Source: Spirochaetales bacterium (GTDB taxonomy: Bacteria; Spirochaetota; Spirochaetia; Treponematales; UBA12059). Taken from it: a DNA stretch of 8,068 nt. The DNA lies in NCBI GenBank assembly GCA_004525355.1, contig SPCK01000078.1:1-8068 (forward strand), in the 5' to 3' direction. How positions within the stretch are numbered: the stretch's first letter is position 1; each line of letters begins with the position of its first letter. The position numbers and the translations under genes were made by a program. Under the pieces are notes generated by a model that did not search any database, was not told the origin of the DNA, and saw only the letters and a list, made by a program, of their open reading frames with translations. Below, in pieces: positions 7,397-8,068 of the stretch.

Positions 7397-8068
7397 CGGC
7401 CGCGCCAAACCGTTTCCACATCGCGTTCAAATTGGGACACGTCGCCGAGGGACTTGACTGGCGACAGCTCCTCCGGGCTCGCCACGGCCAGAAGGCGTGC
7501 TCGCCCCTCGACCGCGAGCACGGCGTCTACGTTATCGAGCGCGAACTCCCCGCCCTCAGGATCATTCCCCGGGATCGCGTAACCGGAATCCGCCGTCCAG
7601 TGCCTGCGCCGAATGTCAAGTATCGCCTCTCGCAGTACCGATGCCCGGTATACCCGAACGCCGACATTCGTATATCCGTTGCCAGTTACCGGACTTGCCG
7701 AACCGTGTAGTTTTCCATGGCCGAATCGCCTCGGCAGGCCACCATCGTCTATCGTTATCGGATATACCGGATTCCGAGCCAGGGCCACGGGTATGAGCAA
7801 GCCCGGCGCTTCCGAGCCGTACCGGGCCGCGAGTGCATCCAACACCGCAAGCGACGCAATCGCGGTGAGCGGGCTTGAAGCGTCTCCCCCAAAATTGACC
7901 AGGACGTAATCGTAGCCCGACCAGAAATCCATTGCCTGGAATGCGGCGTCACCATGGCCGCGGGGTTTGCCTCCGTGCGCTTCCTGGGTAACGAAATTCC
8001 ACGACCCATTCGGATACGAAAGCGGGCGCAGAATCAGCTCTTCGATTTCACGCTCCCGGCCGCGCACC
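7363..8068 (-). CDS. GlmU-like sugar nucleotidyltransferase, C-terminal part (5' end outside window)
   Basis: On the minus strand the frame is open to the right edge; the GTG at 8067-8065 is simply the first possible codon, and the true start lies beyond the window. The 234 visible residues resemble a nucleotidyltransferase fold of the GlmU N-terminal/MobA-like type. Counting from that GTG, they show FVTQEAHGGKPRGHGDAA (25-42), like the nucleotide-base-binding and GTGHA segments of GlmU. YVLVNFGGDASSPLT (54-68) sits where the metal-binding GD usually is. Next come TNVGVRVYRASVL (133-145), EFALDNVDAVLA (174-185) and SPEELSPVKSLGDVSQFE (197-214), like the family's C-terminal region. The N-terminal LAAGxGxR loop would be off-window. 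No hexapeptide-repeat acyltransferase domain follows, so it is a stand-alone transferase rather than full GlmU. It would join a sugar phosphate to a nucleotide, sugar unknown. The stop (7363-7365) lies inside the convergent regulator gene. Confidence 0.72.
   Translation of the reverse strand, partial: VRGREREIEELILRPLSYPNGSWNFVTQEAHGGKPRGHGDAAFQAMDFWSGYDYVLVNFGGDASSPLTAIASLAVLDALAARYGSEAPGLLIPVALARNPVYPITIDDGGLPRRFGHGKLHGSASPVTGNGYTNVGVRVYRASVLREAILDIRRRHWTADSGYAIPGNDPEGGEFALDNVDAVLAVEGRARLLAVASPEELSPVKSLGDVSQFERDVETVWRGRYPNSGLGSAK
7381..7400. other. Small GC-rich inverted repeat at the convergent gene ends
   Basis: GCCGCT (7381-7386) and AGCGGC (7395-7400) can pair across an 8-base loop that spans the regulator's last codons and stop. 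There is no T-run on either side in either direction, so it is not a standard intrinsic terminator. It might slow polymerase or protect RNA ends, or be chance. Confidence 0.2.

Noticed and set aside
7432..7909. Overlapping plus-strand open frames after the regulator gene
   Set aside because: They are antisense shadows of the nucleotidyltransferase, without a convincing ribosome binding site or a recognisable domain.

Overview
This is a GC-rich bacterial window, coding almost end to end. The largest gap between genes is about 76 bases, so there is no gene-free stretch over 300 bases. I see no rRNA, tRNA, CRISPR array, insertion sequence or phage gene. Taxonomy is unsettled. An addB-addA order, paired half-size chromate transporters and a receiver-PAS-GGDEF-EAL protein would fit a free-living GC-rich diderm, and a spirochaete or a proteobacterium is possible. 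This is a guess from gene content, not a phylogenetic result.

Layout. Positions 1-5265 (+) are a tightly packed run of four genes. The first is the C-terminal end of an AddB-type nuclease, cut by the left window edge. Next comes a full-length AddA-type helicase-nuclease (663-4175), then two half-size chromate-transporter-family membrane proteins (4172-4753 and 4750-5265). The first junction leaves 2 bases between stop and start. The other two are ATGA overlaps, so the run looks like one translationally coupled operon. A short spacer (5266-5341) carries a plausible sigma70-type promoter for a single gene (5342-7396, +), a four-domain cyclic-di-GMP response regulator. A convergent minus-strand gene (7363-8068) overlaps its 3' end by 34 bases. 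That gene is the C-terminal part of a GlmU-like nucleotidyltransferase, cut by the right window edge.

How the genes work together. AddA and AddB form the two-subunit machine that unwinds and resects double-strand DNA ends for RecA-dependent repair. The two Chr halves are expected to form one inner-membrane antiporter-like unit, with chromate as the family's namesake substrate; why they sit in the repair operon is unknown. The receiver-PAS-GGDEF-EAL protein probably converts a phosphorelay signal into a change in cyclic-di-GMP. The nucleotidyltransferase is probably involved in making an activated sugar for cell-surface polymers.

I did not find a clearly new biological system. The points most worth a second look are the repair-transport coupling, the altered GGDEF half of the signalling protein (no exact I-site and a His-to-Ala change), and the convergent gene overlap.
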